In this document: positions 12,590-24,000 of the stretch, piece by piece
How the letters are laid out: each line of letters starts with the position of its first letter
Numbering within the stretch: position 1 is the stretch's first letter
Source of the DNA: Euclidia mi
Lineage: Eukaryota; Arthropoda; Insecta; Lepidoptera; Erebidae
Length of the DNA stretch: 64,000 nt
Direction of reading: 5' to 3'
Assembly (NCBI GenBank): GCA_944739405.2
Contig: OX123187.2
Span: 78,538,450-78,602,449, forward strand
The notes under the pieces: generated by a model
Database searches by the model: none
The model's input: only the letters and a program-made list of their open reading frames with translations
Told to the model about the DNA's origin: nothing
Translations under genes and position numbers: made by a program

Positions 12590-12841
12590 TCTCCGTGGTT
12601 CAGATAGCGTATGCGACTGCTGATCGGAGTCCTGGGTTCAGTTTCCGGGTCGGGCAAAAGTGTTACTGGGTTTTTTCCTAATTCACAATAACAGCACGGA
12701 GTCTGATGTGCCCGGTAACGGAAATAGGCTCGCCCCCTATTACGTGGGACCTAAAAATTCATGGCGGAATGTGGGTGTAATATAACACCTCTGCCTACCC
12801 CTTTGGGGATAAATGTTTGAGCCTATAATAATAATAATAAA
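12590..12841 (+). mobile_element. tRNA-headed SINE, family 1
   Basis: The tRNA-like head starts with TCCGTGGTTCAGATAGCG (A-box region) and has a degenerate B box in CCTGGGTTCAGTTTCCGGG, followed by a body with GATGTGCCCGGTAACGG, CCCCCTATTACGTGGGACC and CCTCTGCCTACCCC, ending in an ATAATAATA tail. Diverged copies occur at 13182-13445, 22436-22556 and 29285-29522. Confidence 0.75.
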
Positions 12842-13181
12842 ATACAGTGAATGTGTCATCCGCCTATTGTAAACAGCGATCATATAAAATCAACAATGTA
12901 TCTCAACAAAATTTACTGTAATATGTGCTTTCATATGATTACATCTATCCTTAGGGGTGTTTGTGTAGCCGTGACATGATCCAGGCCAAATATATATTTT
13001 CAGCAAATATACGAGCAAAACTATTGTCTTAATTCTCAAATATGGTCTGTTAATAATAAAATAACGTTATTACAAGTCCCCTTTTCGTTGTTAGTCTGTT
13101 TGATACGCGATAAACTCAAAAACTAGCTATACGGATTTTTTTAGGTTTTCACCAATTGGTAGGAAGATTCCTGAGAAGTCC

Positions 13182-13445
13182 TTTTTTTATACACTCTCGC
13201 CTGTATCTCCGAAGGGGTAGGCAGAGGTGTAATATTACACCTACATTTCGCCATGATATTTTAGGTCCCACGTAATAGGGGGTGAGCATATTGCCGTACC
13301 GGGCACATTACCAGAGTCCGTGCTGCTACTGAAAATTTCCTAACGGAAAAACCCAATAACACTTTGCCCAACCCGGGAATGGAACCCGAGACCTGCCAAT
13401 CCCACGCGCACATTTATGCCGCGAGACCAACGAGGCAGTCGAGAA
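13182..13445 (-). mobile_element. tRNA-headed SINE, family 1, inverted copy
   Basis: Reverse-strand relative of 12590-12841, with tail motif at the left (CCGAAGGGGTAGGCAGAGG), middle CCCACGTAATAGGGGG, and tRNA head at the right (CCCGGGAATGGAACCCGAG is the complement of the B-box region). The two copies lie about 340 bases apart in opposite orientation and could pair if transcribed together. Confidence 0.75.
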
Positions 13446-14735
13446 GAAGATTTAGGTGTATAATTAACGCAGCCGGAGCCACGGGTGATGTCTAGTCTAG
13501 ATGAATCGGTGAGCTGCAACATTATTGTTTGGCGTATTTAACTGTTGCTGCATCATGCAATATTATACGCCTGTAACAATCAGTACCGAGGTATACCACG
13601 ACACAAATGCAAATTCACAATTGAATACGCATATGACTTCGAAAAACTGCGGTCCGATACCCTCTGATTGGCAGTGGAGGATTTTCCGCTAGGCTAAGGT
13701 TGTCTCCAGGTTGTGTTTATAGGTTTTAGCGGTGGTAAATACTACAGTATAAATTATGGAACTTATCAGAAAATAATTATATTTAGGTATTTTGTAACCA
13801 CAAGCTGCCTTCGGTCCCATCTTCTAAATCATAGCTTTTCTAGGCCTACGGCCTGACCCTTCCAATGTACATATTCTTATCCTAAAAGGAGACAATCGCC
13901 TTACACGACATACACTGAACATTTTCCCTGTTTCCCGGACACGCGTACTGTAAACAAAAGCAGCATTGTAATAGGCTAGTTTTCGGAAAAGATTCGATGT
14001 ATCGTTTAGTACAGTGTATTGGTAAGGGTAAATGGTAGGGAAGGACTTCTGCGATTTCTTTTTTCCCCGTCAGCGTATAAATTGCTCTGAGTTATTACGT
14101 TCTACTTTGGGACGCATTTTGCGCGCCAAACGGGAAATGACCGGTTGTTTCACGTAATAAACATGTTTTGAATATTTTTTTCTGTGTACGTTAAAGGGGT
14201 TGTTTGCGTGGCCTGTTTTTATAAATGTTAATAGAACCCAGAGGGAGCTTTTTGTATGAAAAGTTTCAATCATTAAATAAATAAGGGCACGTACTAGCAA
14301 ATTATGTATTAGTGATTTTCGCGAGATTCTAAAAAAAAAAAACAAGTATGCCGAAAGGGTCTCCCTTGTTTGACCGAAAGGAATTTGACAAATTTTCACT
14401 TCCCAAAAAAGTCGCATAATTTCATTTGCCAAATTATTAGCAAAAAATCTATTCACAAAAAATTGTAACGCAAACCTAATGATTGGGAAACGAACGTTTA
14501 AACTATAACTTGTTTACCAACTAGTACTTTTAACATATTCTATTTAGTCAAATATTTCAGTTGGAATAACAGTTTTTACGCAAAATCAATAGTTATCCTA
14601 ATCTAAATACCTAGCTCATTTCCGGCTAACCTACTAAAAACAATATCTTTTTTATATTAATGTAAGTCGTTTCTGGCACTCGCCGGCCGCTGCCGCGACA
14701 CCGCTCGCTTCGCTCGCTCGGCTCGTGCGTAGGAG
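13446..14735. other. Stretch without a supported gene
   Basis: A 128-codon frame on the - strand (14070-14456) has no recognisable domain and is not supported. The last 60 bases (about 14678-14735) are GC-rich with GCTCGCTTCGCTCGC-type repetition. Confidence 0.4.
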
Positions 14736-15360
14736 GTCACAGTTCTTTTTTTTTTTTGGTGTCGGGTTGGAAAATCCTCATGGAGTCCCTCCGCCCTGGG
14801 GGATGGGCGAAGGGGACTGTCAGACTTTTACTGACTAAAAACCAACCCGTGTGCCTCATGTACCCGTGTGTCGGAGGGTCGGGTTTCGCCCAAGCATACG
14901 TCACAACCCCCCGACGGGTATTGGCCCGCCAGATGGTCCGGCGGGCCTCGAACAAAACCCCCTTGGCGGCGAATGAGGGTGTTGGGCTCTGCCGCCAAAA
15001 CACCAAGCGGCCGCAGAGGATAGGGAGGACGGCAACGCAACACCGCATCTCCTCTTCCTCTGCGGCCCCACCGCAACGCATCGAATGGTGCGCCCCCATT
15101 TGGTCGTGGGAGATAGGGCGCGCGGCAACGCAACACCGACACGCCTCTCCTCCCGCGACCACGCCCGACTGCGAGGGACAGACAGAACTGTCCCCCGCAC
15201 CCGCACCGTTGGACGCATCCTGCGCAGGCCCACTGCCAAGCCCACTCAGAGCGTCCACTCCAGGGATCCCTCTTAGCTTCATCGCGGGGTTCCAAGCCAC
15301 GGTTACTGAGCCCCCCCACCACAACAACGTGGAGATCCCACGGGGGGAAGTCACAGTTCT
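14736..15360 (-). mobile_element. Retroelement 3' fragment, tandem copy 1
   Basis: A GC-rich unit of about 603 bases (14747-15349) flanked on both sides by GTCACAGTTCT (14736-14746 and 15350-15360). The left end is a poly(T) run, so the element's poly(A) end is at the left and it lies on the - strand. It is very similar to the adjacent unit. Reading frames of up to 256 codons cross both copies in several frames, but they are by-products of GC-rich sequence and I see no domain. This is probably the 3' region of a LINE, or a SINE-like derivative. Confidence 0.7.
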
Positions 15361-15979
15361 TTTTTTTTTTTTTTTTGTTTTACGAGGTGGAAAATCCCTT
15401 CGGATCTCCGACTCTTGGGGGAAATAAGAGCCGGAGTATGTGGTGTTTCCACTAAAAACCACCTCGACTGCCGCCATGTACCCGTGTGTCGGAGGGTGGG
15501 GCATCACCTAAGCACTCGTCGCCACCCTCCGACGGGTATTGGCCCGCCAGATGGTCAGGCAGGCCCCGAACAAAACCCCCTTGGCGACGGATTAAGGTGT
15601 TGGACTCCGCCGCCAAAACGCCCAGCGGCCGCAGAGGATAGGGAGGACGGCAACGCAACACCGCATCTCCTCTTCCTCTGCGGCCCCACCGCGACGCATC
15701 GAATGGTGCGCCCCCATTTGGTCGCGGGAGATAGGGCGCGCGGCAACGCAACACCGACACGCCTCTCCTCCCGCGACCGCACCCGACTGCGAGGGACAGA
15801 CAGAACTGTCCCCCTCACCCGCACCGTTGGACGCATCCTGCGCAGGCCCCTCCAAGCCCACGCGGAGCGTCCCCTCCTGGATCCCTCTTAGCTTCACCGC
15901 GGGTGACCAATCCACGGTTATTGAGCCCCCCCACCACGACAAGGTGGAGATCCCACGGGGGGGGGGAAGTCACAGTTCT
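15361..15979 (-). mobile_element. Retroelement 3' fragment, tandem copy 2
   Basis: Second unit (15361-15968, about 608 bases), similar to copy 1 over most of its length: the run around GCCGCAGAGGATAGGGAGG appears in both, as does GATCCCACGGGG at the right end. It also starts with poly(T) at the left and ends at another GTCACAGTTCT (15969-15979). The head around 15380-15480 is more diverged than the middle. Shared target repeats at three points suggest two successive insertions into one site, or unequal duplication. Confidence 0.7.
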
Positions 15980-15998
15980 AACCTAACCTAACCTAACC
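15980..15998. repeat. Short TTAGG-type (CCTAA) tract
   Basis: AACCTAACCTAACCTAACC follows immediately after the third GTCACAGTTCT. (TTAGG)n is the usual insect telomere repeat; this is only about four units and may be an interstitial relic or chance. Confidence 0.6.
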
Positions 15999-16344
15999 AT
16001 TTTTTTAATAAATAACCTACTCTAACTACTTCCATAAATAAACTAATATCACCAAACGTTTATTGTCTGAAGATTGTTTGCTGTAATAAATCATTTGAAT
16101 AAAGACCAAATGCCATAATGACATTATACTTGGTAATATTTTGCCAAGTAAAAATTTGATCAAATAAAAATATGCGTGCTAAAATAATTTCAAATATTGC
16201 AATGGTATAAAAAAAGGTTGCTAAAACTTGTTTGGGTAATGAATTTTGTCAAAATCTTTTGGGCAAAACGGCAGGATCCCATACCGAAATAATGATTAGT
16301 CCTATAAAAATAATATAGTTTTTAGGTTTCGTTGCTATTTAAAA

Positions 16345-16445
16345 GTAAAAACACGCTTAGCCAGTGTGGTATATTAGGCCAAATATTCTCAATACTATTA
16401 TTATTGTTTACGTCCAGTACTGGACTAAGAATTGTATGATGACGC
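16345..16445 (+). mobile_element. Degenerate SINE fragment
   Basis: Contains TTAGCCAGTGTGGTATATTAGGCC followed by a GTCCAGTACTGGAC-like end, the same order as in the better preserved insertion at 53229-53480 (CCAGCGTGGTATAGTAGGCC and GTCCAGCAGTGGAC). It is short and eroded. Confidence 0.45.
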
Positions 16446-16837
16446 TTAAAATCTAGAAAACGCACCTAATTCATAATCCATATAGTTCTAAACTTAGGCC
16501 CACTTGCGTAACGTTTGATTTAAGCCACTCCTTAATTTAAATTTTTTGAACAGAATTAACAGCATAAAATAATTTAACTTAAAAGTATTAAGCGTCCTCT
16601 TGCACAATGACAACAACGCTTAGATTTAGTTAAACATTTTATGAGGTCGGTAAAGTAGTTTCTACGTTTTGTTTCATGGCATGAAGCCTTTTTGTTACGA
16701 TTTTAACGATGTTATGCGTATGCTTTCGCATAAAACCTTAGACTATATATACTTTGAGCATAAAACAAAACGCATTGTCGTCGCCTAGCAACGAAATGAC
16801 AATTGACGAATAATAACTAGAAACTTTTAAGCATAAA

Positions 16838-17643
16838 CCGTAGAACCCTACATGGGGTGCAGGTGCACCCCACACCGATTTGTTTTCTAAATATCTCAAT
16901 TTCTTTAATATCCACGAATTCGCGCGTCGGAGTATTTTAGTTTGGTGTCAACCGCTCGCGTTACGTCAATACCGTGATGAGGGACCACGTTGTGTGGTCG
17001 CCTGTATAAGTGCTGTGGGGTACGCCAGTACCCCAGAGTAGTAAAATTGTAGGATTATTTATTAATTACGATTGATGCATTTATATGTAATAAGTTATTA
17101 AATTTGATTATTTATTAAAACAATAGTCTTATATGAATTAAATTCAGATATTTTTATATATTATGAAGGTAAAATTCAATGAAATTTATTTATTTTGTTT
17201 CGGATGGCTGTCAGAGGTTTGAATTACGAAGAAATAGGCTCTATTCTAGACCACAAATCTGGCGAGGAAGAAATAGAAGTTGGGACCAGTTGTAATTCCT
17301 GGGCTCTTTACAAGTGTTCAAGATCAAATAATAAGCCAAATATAACGTTTCAGCAGACAGTTTTGAAATTAGGTTTGGAACTGATACATGAACATTTGGA
17401 GGACCGTCACCGGATGCCAACTTAGTCAAAAAAGGACCAAATCCTACAAGCGCTGTTGCTCAAACTACATTTAACTTTGTGTAATAAGGCTGATTTGTGA
17501 TCTCAAGTTACCTATTCTATTTAGTAAAACCTCTTTTCATGAATTGTTTTTTAATTTTAAGGATTACAGTCATTTTAGTATGGGGTGTTCCAGCACCCCA
17601 GTGTAGGAATAACATGTGCCCCAAATAGTGTAGAATTCTAGGG
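16838..17643 (+). mobile_element. Nested piggyBac-like element (in copy A)
   Basis: The right end is TTCTAGGG followed by TTAA (17644-17647); the left end is degenerate (TAAA then CCGTAGAA) where copy B still has TTAA and CCCTAGAA. CCCTAGAA termini in TTAA targets are hallmarks of piggyBac-type elements. About 806 bases, mostly non-coding, with a short transposase-like remnant inside. Three short GGGG...CCCC hairpins occur within it. Confidence 0.75.
17195..17425 (+). pseudogene. piggyBac transposase C-terminal remnant
   Basis: A 76-codon frame containing S-C-N-S-W-A-L-Y-K-C, which resembles the conserved N-(S/A)-W-x-L-Y segment near the C end of piggyBac transposases, followed by a helix-like F-Q-Q-T-V-L-K-L-G-L-E-L-I. 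The same peptide is encoded by the inverted copy (23861-24106) with a few substitutions and different N-terminal frames. The catalytic Asp region is absent, so it cannot be an active transposase. The family assignment is an inference from the motif plus the TTAA/CCCTAG ends of the host element. Confidence 0.55.
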
Positions 17644-17991
17644 TTAACAATAACACAAGTAGGTACATTGTTATCAGTTATATCATCATCATCATTATGT
17701 CAGCCTAGGGACGTTCACTGCTGGACATAGGCCTCCCCTTGCTGCGTCGTCCGGTCCAGTTATATAATTATTGATAATTTTCGTCGCTAATGACAAGATG
17801 CCAACATCAGTGTGACAGTTCTTAAATGAAATTAGCCACAAAACAGCCGATTTTCGGTGATTAATTTTGACAGTTCTTAAATCATATTACTCGACAAATT
17901 TTTCGTTGTGCAAGACGCAAGTGGTGTTTAATATTTTTTTTCTCGTTAAATACATCTTAATTCAATTTAAGAATCGTTGTGCAAGTGGGCC

Positions 17992-20334
17992 TTATATTCC
18001 TTTGCCGAAAATTCTACAGTAAACTCAGCGTTATATATGTATATCACAGCTTACATTTCTTCACAAATAGGAAGTAACGTAATCCCCAGTTACAAGCCAC
18101 GGTAATAATTGCCCAACCCAAGCATCAAAAATTTATTCGACCCTCGTTATTCACAACTACACCGAGCTGTGTTGGCTTGTTCGTAACTTAGAAACTATTT
18201 GATTTATGTGGATTGGGTTCCGGGAAACTATTCACGGTAGAAAAACCATACGTTTAGTTACAAGAGTTTAACATAAAAGTAAAAATTGTGGTGCTTTTCG
18301 TGAGTTGCTTGCCAATTGCTTATAAATTAATTGGTGAAATGCTTTGGTTGAATGAAATGTACGTGCTGTAATTGCGTTAAAGCTAATATTTTGCCAAATC
18401 TTAGACTAGTTAGCGGGCTGCCGGACACTATGGCGAAATCCAACTGGGATATCGGTAGGATGATGATAATCGATATTATTTACACTGACATAAAGCTGTT
18501 TTCTGAGAAATAAATACAATCGATACTCTTCATAAATAAAAATGCATAATATATGGTATAATTTCTACTAAAAGTATACATAAATATACATATTTTTTAA
18601 TTCTTTTCTCTTATCCCACTAAGTAAAACAATAACAATCTGTTAGAGACATGCTTAATGAATTTCAATTAATAAATTAAGTATCTACCCGTGTAGTAAAA
18701 ACCCTCAAAAACCATTTTTAACGCGAGGTTAATAAGTCTTCGTTAAAATTTTAACATTAATTACAACAGCTTTATGTCGTTAAAAATGGAAGCGTCGGTA
18801 TCGTCGCGCTTGATAATTGATTGTTCATGAGGTTAATTATAATATTGCATCACGAAAATGTTATAACATTTCATCAGTAATTTTATAAATACAATAAAGA
18901 GATGTATTTTTCCAAAAATTATGAAATACCGGTGATCTAAAGCCCTAAAAACTAGATTTTTAATAAAAATAATGAATTCTTATTTTAATTACGATACTGT
19001 ATTAAAGAGCATAATGGAACAAAAATAAACAATATTTGATGAAAAGCCGTGGGTTCATTAAAGAAAGGTACTTTGCGTTTTAACAGCTAGTTATAACAGC
19101 TATATACATACATAACTTTAGTTTATAATAATATATTATCTAAATGAAAAATCTATTCCTATTACTTTACATACCAAAAATACACTCTCAGACTAAATTG
19201 TAAACCAGCCTCACTGAGTCAATAAGACATTAAAAGTAACAATTTTGGAAATAGCAGATTAAATTATACTTTTGCACACACAAAATTAAACGTACCAATT
19301 TTGGAAACAGTAGAGTATATTTATATTTTGCACACAATAGTCCGAACGGTTCGGAAATGCAATTTGCTGTTAATCTATAGCCAATTTGAGCCTATATACT
19401 GTCGCTTTTCACAGAGCGATGATACTCGAAACCGCACGCTTTCGAGGCAATGGTTGGAAATGTGGTCAAGCGGAGAACGGATATAAATTTGGAGTTTCGA
19501 TTTATCTACTTGATATTGGACAGGAAAATAATTAGATATCGGATGATGTGTTGATACTGGACGCCATTTTGTTTTTTGGAAAAGATCAGTTTAAATATTT
19601 TTTTGTTTTGACGAATGTGTTTATAGGTTCGTAAACGTATAATTATGTCGCATATAGATCATGCAATTTTATAACTCTATCTTAATAAACGTAATTTGAA
19701 TATAACCTTTGTCTCCTTGCACTATATAACTAAATAGACCTTTAAAGTAACAACTATATCTATCAATTGTATTTCCATATGTTCCTTTCCTTTGTCAGGT
19801 TTGACTATAAATACGTACGATGAATTGACTGAACACACTAATCCTTTCATTTGTGATATCACAACGATTTTTTTGTGTAAAGGCCAATTGAAATAAACCT
19901 TAAAGCATATTTTTCAAATAGCTTGGCTCGAAAGTACAAATCCAACATCTCATCTTTCAGGCTATCAGTCGTCTTTACAAATCGCAGTCCATAAGCATTA
20001 GTGTCGTAATACCATAAAAAAGTCCAGTAAATTGTTGCTAGCTATTTCATTTAGCCGTTAGAGGTGGTCGGAAGTGGGCTATGAGAGATCTCCATTAAAT
20101 AAATTCAGCCCAGAAAACTTGTGCTGCAATAAAATAAAACACTATTACTTTTATAAAGCTTCAGCCATTTACGAAACTTAAAATGCTGCATTTATTTCTA
20201 AAAGATTTCAATTTAGTACCCTTTTATGGAACTTTATTTACAATAAACTCTCTTCGTTATGAAGTACTTTATATTGTTATAGCACTACTTTTATCTACCA
20301 CTTGTTTATAAAACTAAGTTCTCATATAAAATTC
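17992..20334. other. Stretch upstream of neuroligin exon 1, no gene seen
   Basis: AT-rich with no coding-like frame, RNA gene or recognised repeat end. If neuroligin has a 5' exon further left, this is part of its first intron. Confidence 0.5.
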
Positions 20335-20443
20335 TCTTTGTTTCAGATGCCGTGCAAACAGTCCAGGAGTAAAAAAAAGTTGATCTCAAATTCAAACTCA
20401 GCAAAATGATAACATGACGAAATATGAAAAACAAATGCAATAG
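20335..20443 (+). promoter_or_regulatory. Acceptor site and three upstream ORFs of neuroligin
   Basis: A pyrimidine-rich tract ends in TTTCAG (20341-20346), a good 3' splice site, so the 5' leader is probably spliced to an upstream exon. Three short ORFs then precede the main start: 20347-20409 (20 codons plus stop), 20406-20417 (3 codons plus stop) and 20414-20443 (9 codons plus stop), the last overlapping the main ATG at 20424 in another frame. Such overlapping uORFs usually reduce translation of the main frame; whether this happens here is inference. Confidence 0.5.
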
Positions 20444-21001
20444 CGCAAGGACTAAAGCCTGTGATTCGAGCATGTTCCACCATGTTCAGATATGTGCACA
20501 CAGTAAAAATCCTGCTCAACAAATAGTGTCCTTTAATATCTACTTCATAATCGTTGTGACATGTCTTTCTATTGATACAGTTAATTCAAATACTACAAAT
20601 ATGAACAAAAATTTTAATGCAAAGAGTGTTAAATTCCTAGGATCTAAACAGAATGATGGGCCTGATGATAACTATGAAGATCACGATACCTCACACGCAG
20701 ACGTCAATTTCGATACGAACCCTTACTACAATAGTGAAAATTTTCTACATTTGAATACTAAATTTTACAATAACGAGAATAACGCTTATAGTAACTTCGA
20801 AGACTATAAACAATACTACCTAAATCCTTCAAATCCAGTCCCTAAGTCTAATGTAAAGTTTAAGATAAGTAGTAGGATAGTGCAGACTAAGTATGGAAAA
20901 TTACAGGGGATAGTATTGGCCATGGATGAGCACAGATATTTGAGTCCGCTTGAGGTTTTTTTGGGTGTACCTTATGCTACGCCGCCCGTTGGATCCAACA
21001 G
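20424..21001 (+). CDS. Nlg: Neuroligin coding exon 1
   Basis: Encodes residues 1-192 plus two bases of codon 193. The first ATG gives a 36-residue N-region before the hydrophobic core FNIYFIIVVTCLSI; Met17 (20472) would give a more ordinary signal peptide and is an alternative start. A low-complexity linker rich in Asn, Asp and Tyr follows, then SSRIVQTKYGKLQG, the usual start of the cholinesterase domain, and PYATPPVG. The exon ends AG before GTGAGA (21002). Exon 2 supplies the third base of Arg193. Confidence 0.85.
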
Positions 21002-24000
21002 GTGAGATATTATATATAGACATATTTCCCTTTTTTAAATTAATAATGCGCTTGGAAAAACAGCGTATTGGCTTTAAATTGTCTGTGGTTACACAAATAT
21101 TCAAGAAGATGTTATTAGTAAGCTAATAATTTTCATTAAATCAAGTGTTTTCATGAAAATCTTAAAATTATGAAAAATTTCATGTCGTTGTGATGACAAT
21201 ATCGACGGATTTCCATAGAGCTCCTATTTCTATCTTAGGTAGCATGAAACTGGAGGAACTTACCTAATATTATACGAGGTATTTTGTAGCCATGTGTATT
21301 TTTGCCTTAAGTGTCACAACTTAACAATAGAATTTTCGTAAATTTTCTAAAACCATTCTTGAGATTTGGTCAAATCTCTATATAGAATCCCTGTGACACA
21401 AAAGTAAAAGGCTTTATTTGCGACTAAAACAATTTATTTTAATAATTGTGTAGTTTCAGCGATAACTAATTACTTACATTGCTGAACTTAGTTTGAGTTT
21501 GGTTCTACGGTCGAAACATTATGTAAATTAAAAGGTCAGATAGGTAACAAATTATTTAAAACAAATCCCATTTAGATTTGGAAATGGTATTAAATGTGTG
21601 AATAAATTGTTATATATTTCAACACTGTCTGGTCTTAATGGAGATAGTAATTTTAATGGCTAAGCAATTACTTCGAGGTTTTAAAGGTGGAAAACATTGT
21701 TCGCTTATGTTCCGTTGGCTCGCATTTAGACATCGGCACTTTGGATTTTAGCATTATGGTCCCTTAAAGATTTTGTATGCACGCCATAATGTTTATATAC
21801 TAAATACTAACATCTTAAGTAGTCAATTTACTTTAGTTATTTTATGGAGCAAGATCTAGGTCATATTGAGTTTCGCGATTTTTGTTATGCACTATAACTT
21901 CTAATGTTACATTTACCGCATATACAATGTAGAGTCTTATTATATAAGTTCTACAAGTCTTTGAACATGAATTTAAACTTACACATGTTAGGAATATAAG
22001 ATAGAGATAAAATATTATTTGTCAATAGGTTCAGTCCTACAAGAACACCGTCCCCGTGGGATGGAGTACGTGTATCAGACAGACCAGGTCCTGCCTGCCC
22101 ACAAAAGCTACCGGACGTCGATGACGAAAGGACCATATTAGAGAAAATGCCTAAAGGCAGACTAGAATATTTGAAAAGACTGATGCCCTATCTTAAAAAT
22201 CAAAGTGAAGATTGTCTATATTTAAACATATTCGCTCCATTGCAAAGTAAGTATTTCGCTGACTGTTATAATATATTTCATGATATTTGTAACATATATA
22301 AAATTTTCTCTTGGTAAGCTAAAAAGTAGAGATAGTATTTATTTCTTCCGTCAAATTATATGAAATTATAAATGCTACTTTCAATAGGTAACAAATACAA
22401 TACCAATAATCTACTTTCTAACTATTTAACATATATACATACATATCGTCACGCCTTTTATCCCCGAAGGGGTAGGCAGAGGTGTATTTCTACACCCACT
22501 TTTCGCCAGATACACTTTAGTCCCACGTAATAAGGGGCGAGCCTATTGCCGTTAAAAAGTCTAACAATTTAAGTTAATCGGTATTTCTCGCCGAAGAAAG
22601 TGATATTTCTCTATTCAATATTATACAATACCTACTATTAAATAATAAAGTTCCTCTTAGACTTTGTTCCTACAAAATGTTATTATCATAAACTAATTTA
22701 CTTTATTTCAATATATATTATACAACATACAAAGGCTAACATCGTCTTCATTAAGGTTTTCAAAAACATCTGTTTACACTACCGTTTCTATATCAACATG
22801 ATTTATATAACGAATAGAGCTCCACCCCTTGGTTTAAAGTAATAATAATATTTATCCCATAAAAACAATACTTGTCAAAAATACCAAGTCAAAGATACTT
22901 TAACTGCATAAATAACTTTGTAATCCCATATAAACATAAAGGATTACAAAATTACATTTGCAGTTAGGGCTTTAATTAAGAAAATTCGTTGTTGGTGTAC
23001 AAGAAGTAGAAGGTACCGGAAAGGACAAAAGAAGACTATCTACAAAAAGAAATGAGATCCCATAAAAACAATACTTGTCTAAAATACCAACTCTCGCGAC
23101 CGTAAAAACTTGTGAGATCCATGTAATACCAAGTCGGTTAAGTAAAAATATTTAATGTTTTAAATAAGTAGATTGACTCGGCCATCGCATGAAAACACAA
23201 TATATCTCATATGTAATACATATATACATTAGATTGTTTAATGCGATTACCAAGTCAATATATTTATTTAAAACATTTAGGCCCACTTGCACAACGATTC
23301 TTAAATTGAATTAAGATGTATTTAACGAGAAAAAAAGTATTAAACACCACTAGCGTCTTGCACAACGAAAAATTTGTCGAGTAATATAACTTAAGAACTG
23401 TCAAAATTAATCACCGAAAATCGGCTGCTTAGTGGCTTATTTCATTTAAGAACTGTCACACTGATGTTGGCATCTTGTCATTAGCGACGAAAATTATCAA
23501 TAATTATGTAACTGGACCGGACGACGCAGCAGGGGGAGGCCTATGTCCAGCAGTGGACGTCCCTAGGCTGACATGATGATGATGATGATATAACTGATAA
23601 CAATGTACCTACTTGTGTTATTGTTAACCCTAGAATTCTACATTATTTGGCGCACATGTTATTCCTACACTGGGGTGCTGGAACACCCCATACTAAAATT
23701 ACTGTAATCCTTAAAATAAAAAAAAATCATGAAAATACGTTTTACTAAACAGAATCGGTAACTTGAGATCACAACACACAGCCTTATTACACAAAGTTAA
23801 ATGTAGTTTGAGCAACAGCGCTTGTAGGATTTGGTCCTTTTTGAGGATTACTGCAATGGACTAAGTTGGCATCCAGTGACGGTCCTCCAAATGTTCATGT
23901 ATCAGTTCCAAACCCAATTTCAAAACTGTCTGCTGAAATTTTATATTTGGCTTATTATTTGATCTTGAACACTTGTAAAGAACCCAGGAATTACAACTGG

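Larger units (their letters stand above)
16497..17991 (+). mobile_element. TIR DNA element, copy A (carries a nested piggyBac-like element)
   Basis: Begins GGCCCACTTGCGTAACG and ends with CGTTGTGCAAGTGGGCC, its inverted counterpart, with TTA on both sides (16494-16496 and 17992-17994). Length 1495 bases. Three-base TTA/TAA duplications with GG-starting termini fit PIF/Harbinger-type elements, but no transposase is left, so the class is tentative. A second copy with the same internal insertion lies inverted at 23280-24787. A GTCAGCCTAGGGACGTTCAC segment with GTCCAGCAGTGGAC-like sequence (about 17698-17760) is an older insertion shared by both copies. Confidence 0.75.

Noticed and set aside
14070..14456. 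128-codon frame on the - strand
   Set aside because: No motif, no composition change, no neighbouring exon-like sequence; probably chance in AT-rich DNA.
14756..15942. Several long overlapping frames on both strands (up to 256 codons)
   Set aside because: They occur in all frames of a GC-rich tandem repeat, are rich in Arg/Pro/Gly, and differ between the two copies; no domain is seen.
15980..15998. Chromosome end
   Set aside because: Only about four TTAGG-type units with ordinary sequence on both sides; at most an interstitial tract.
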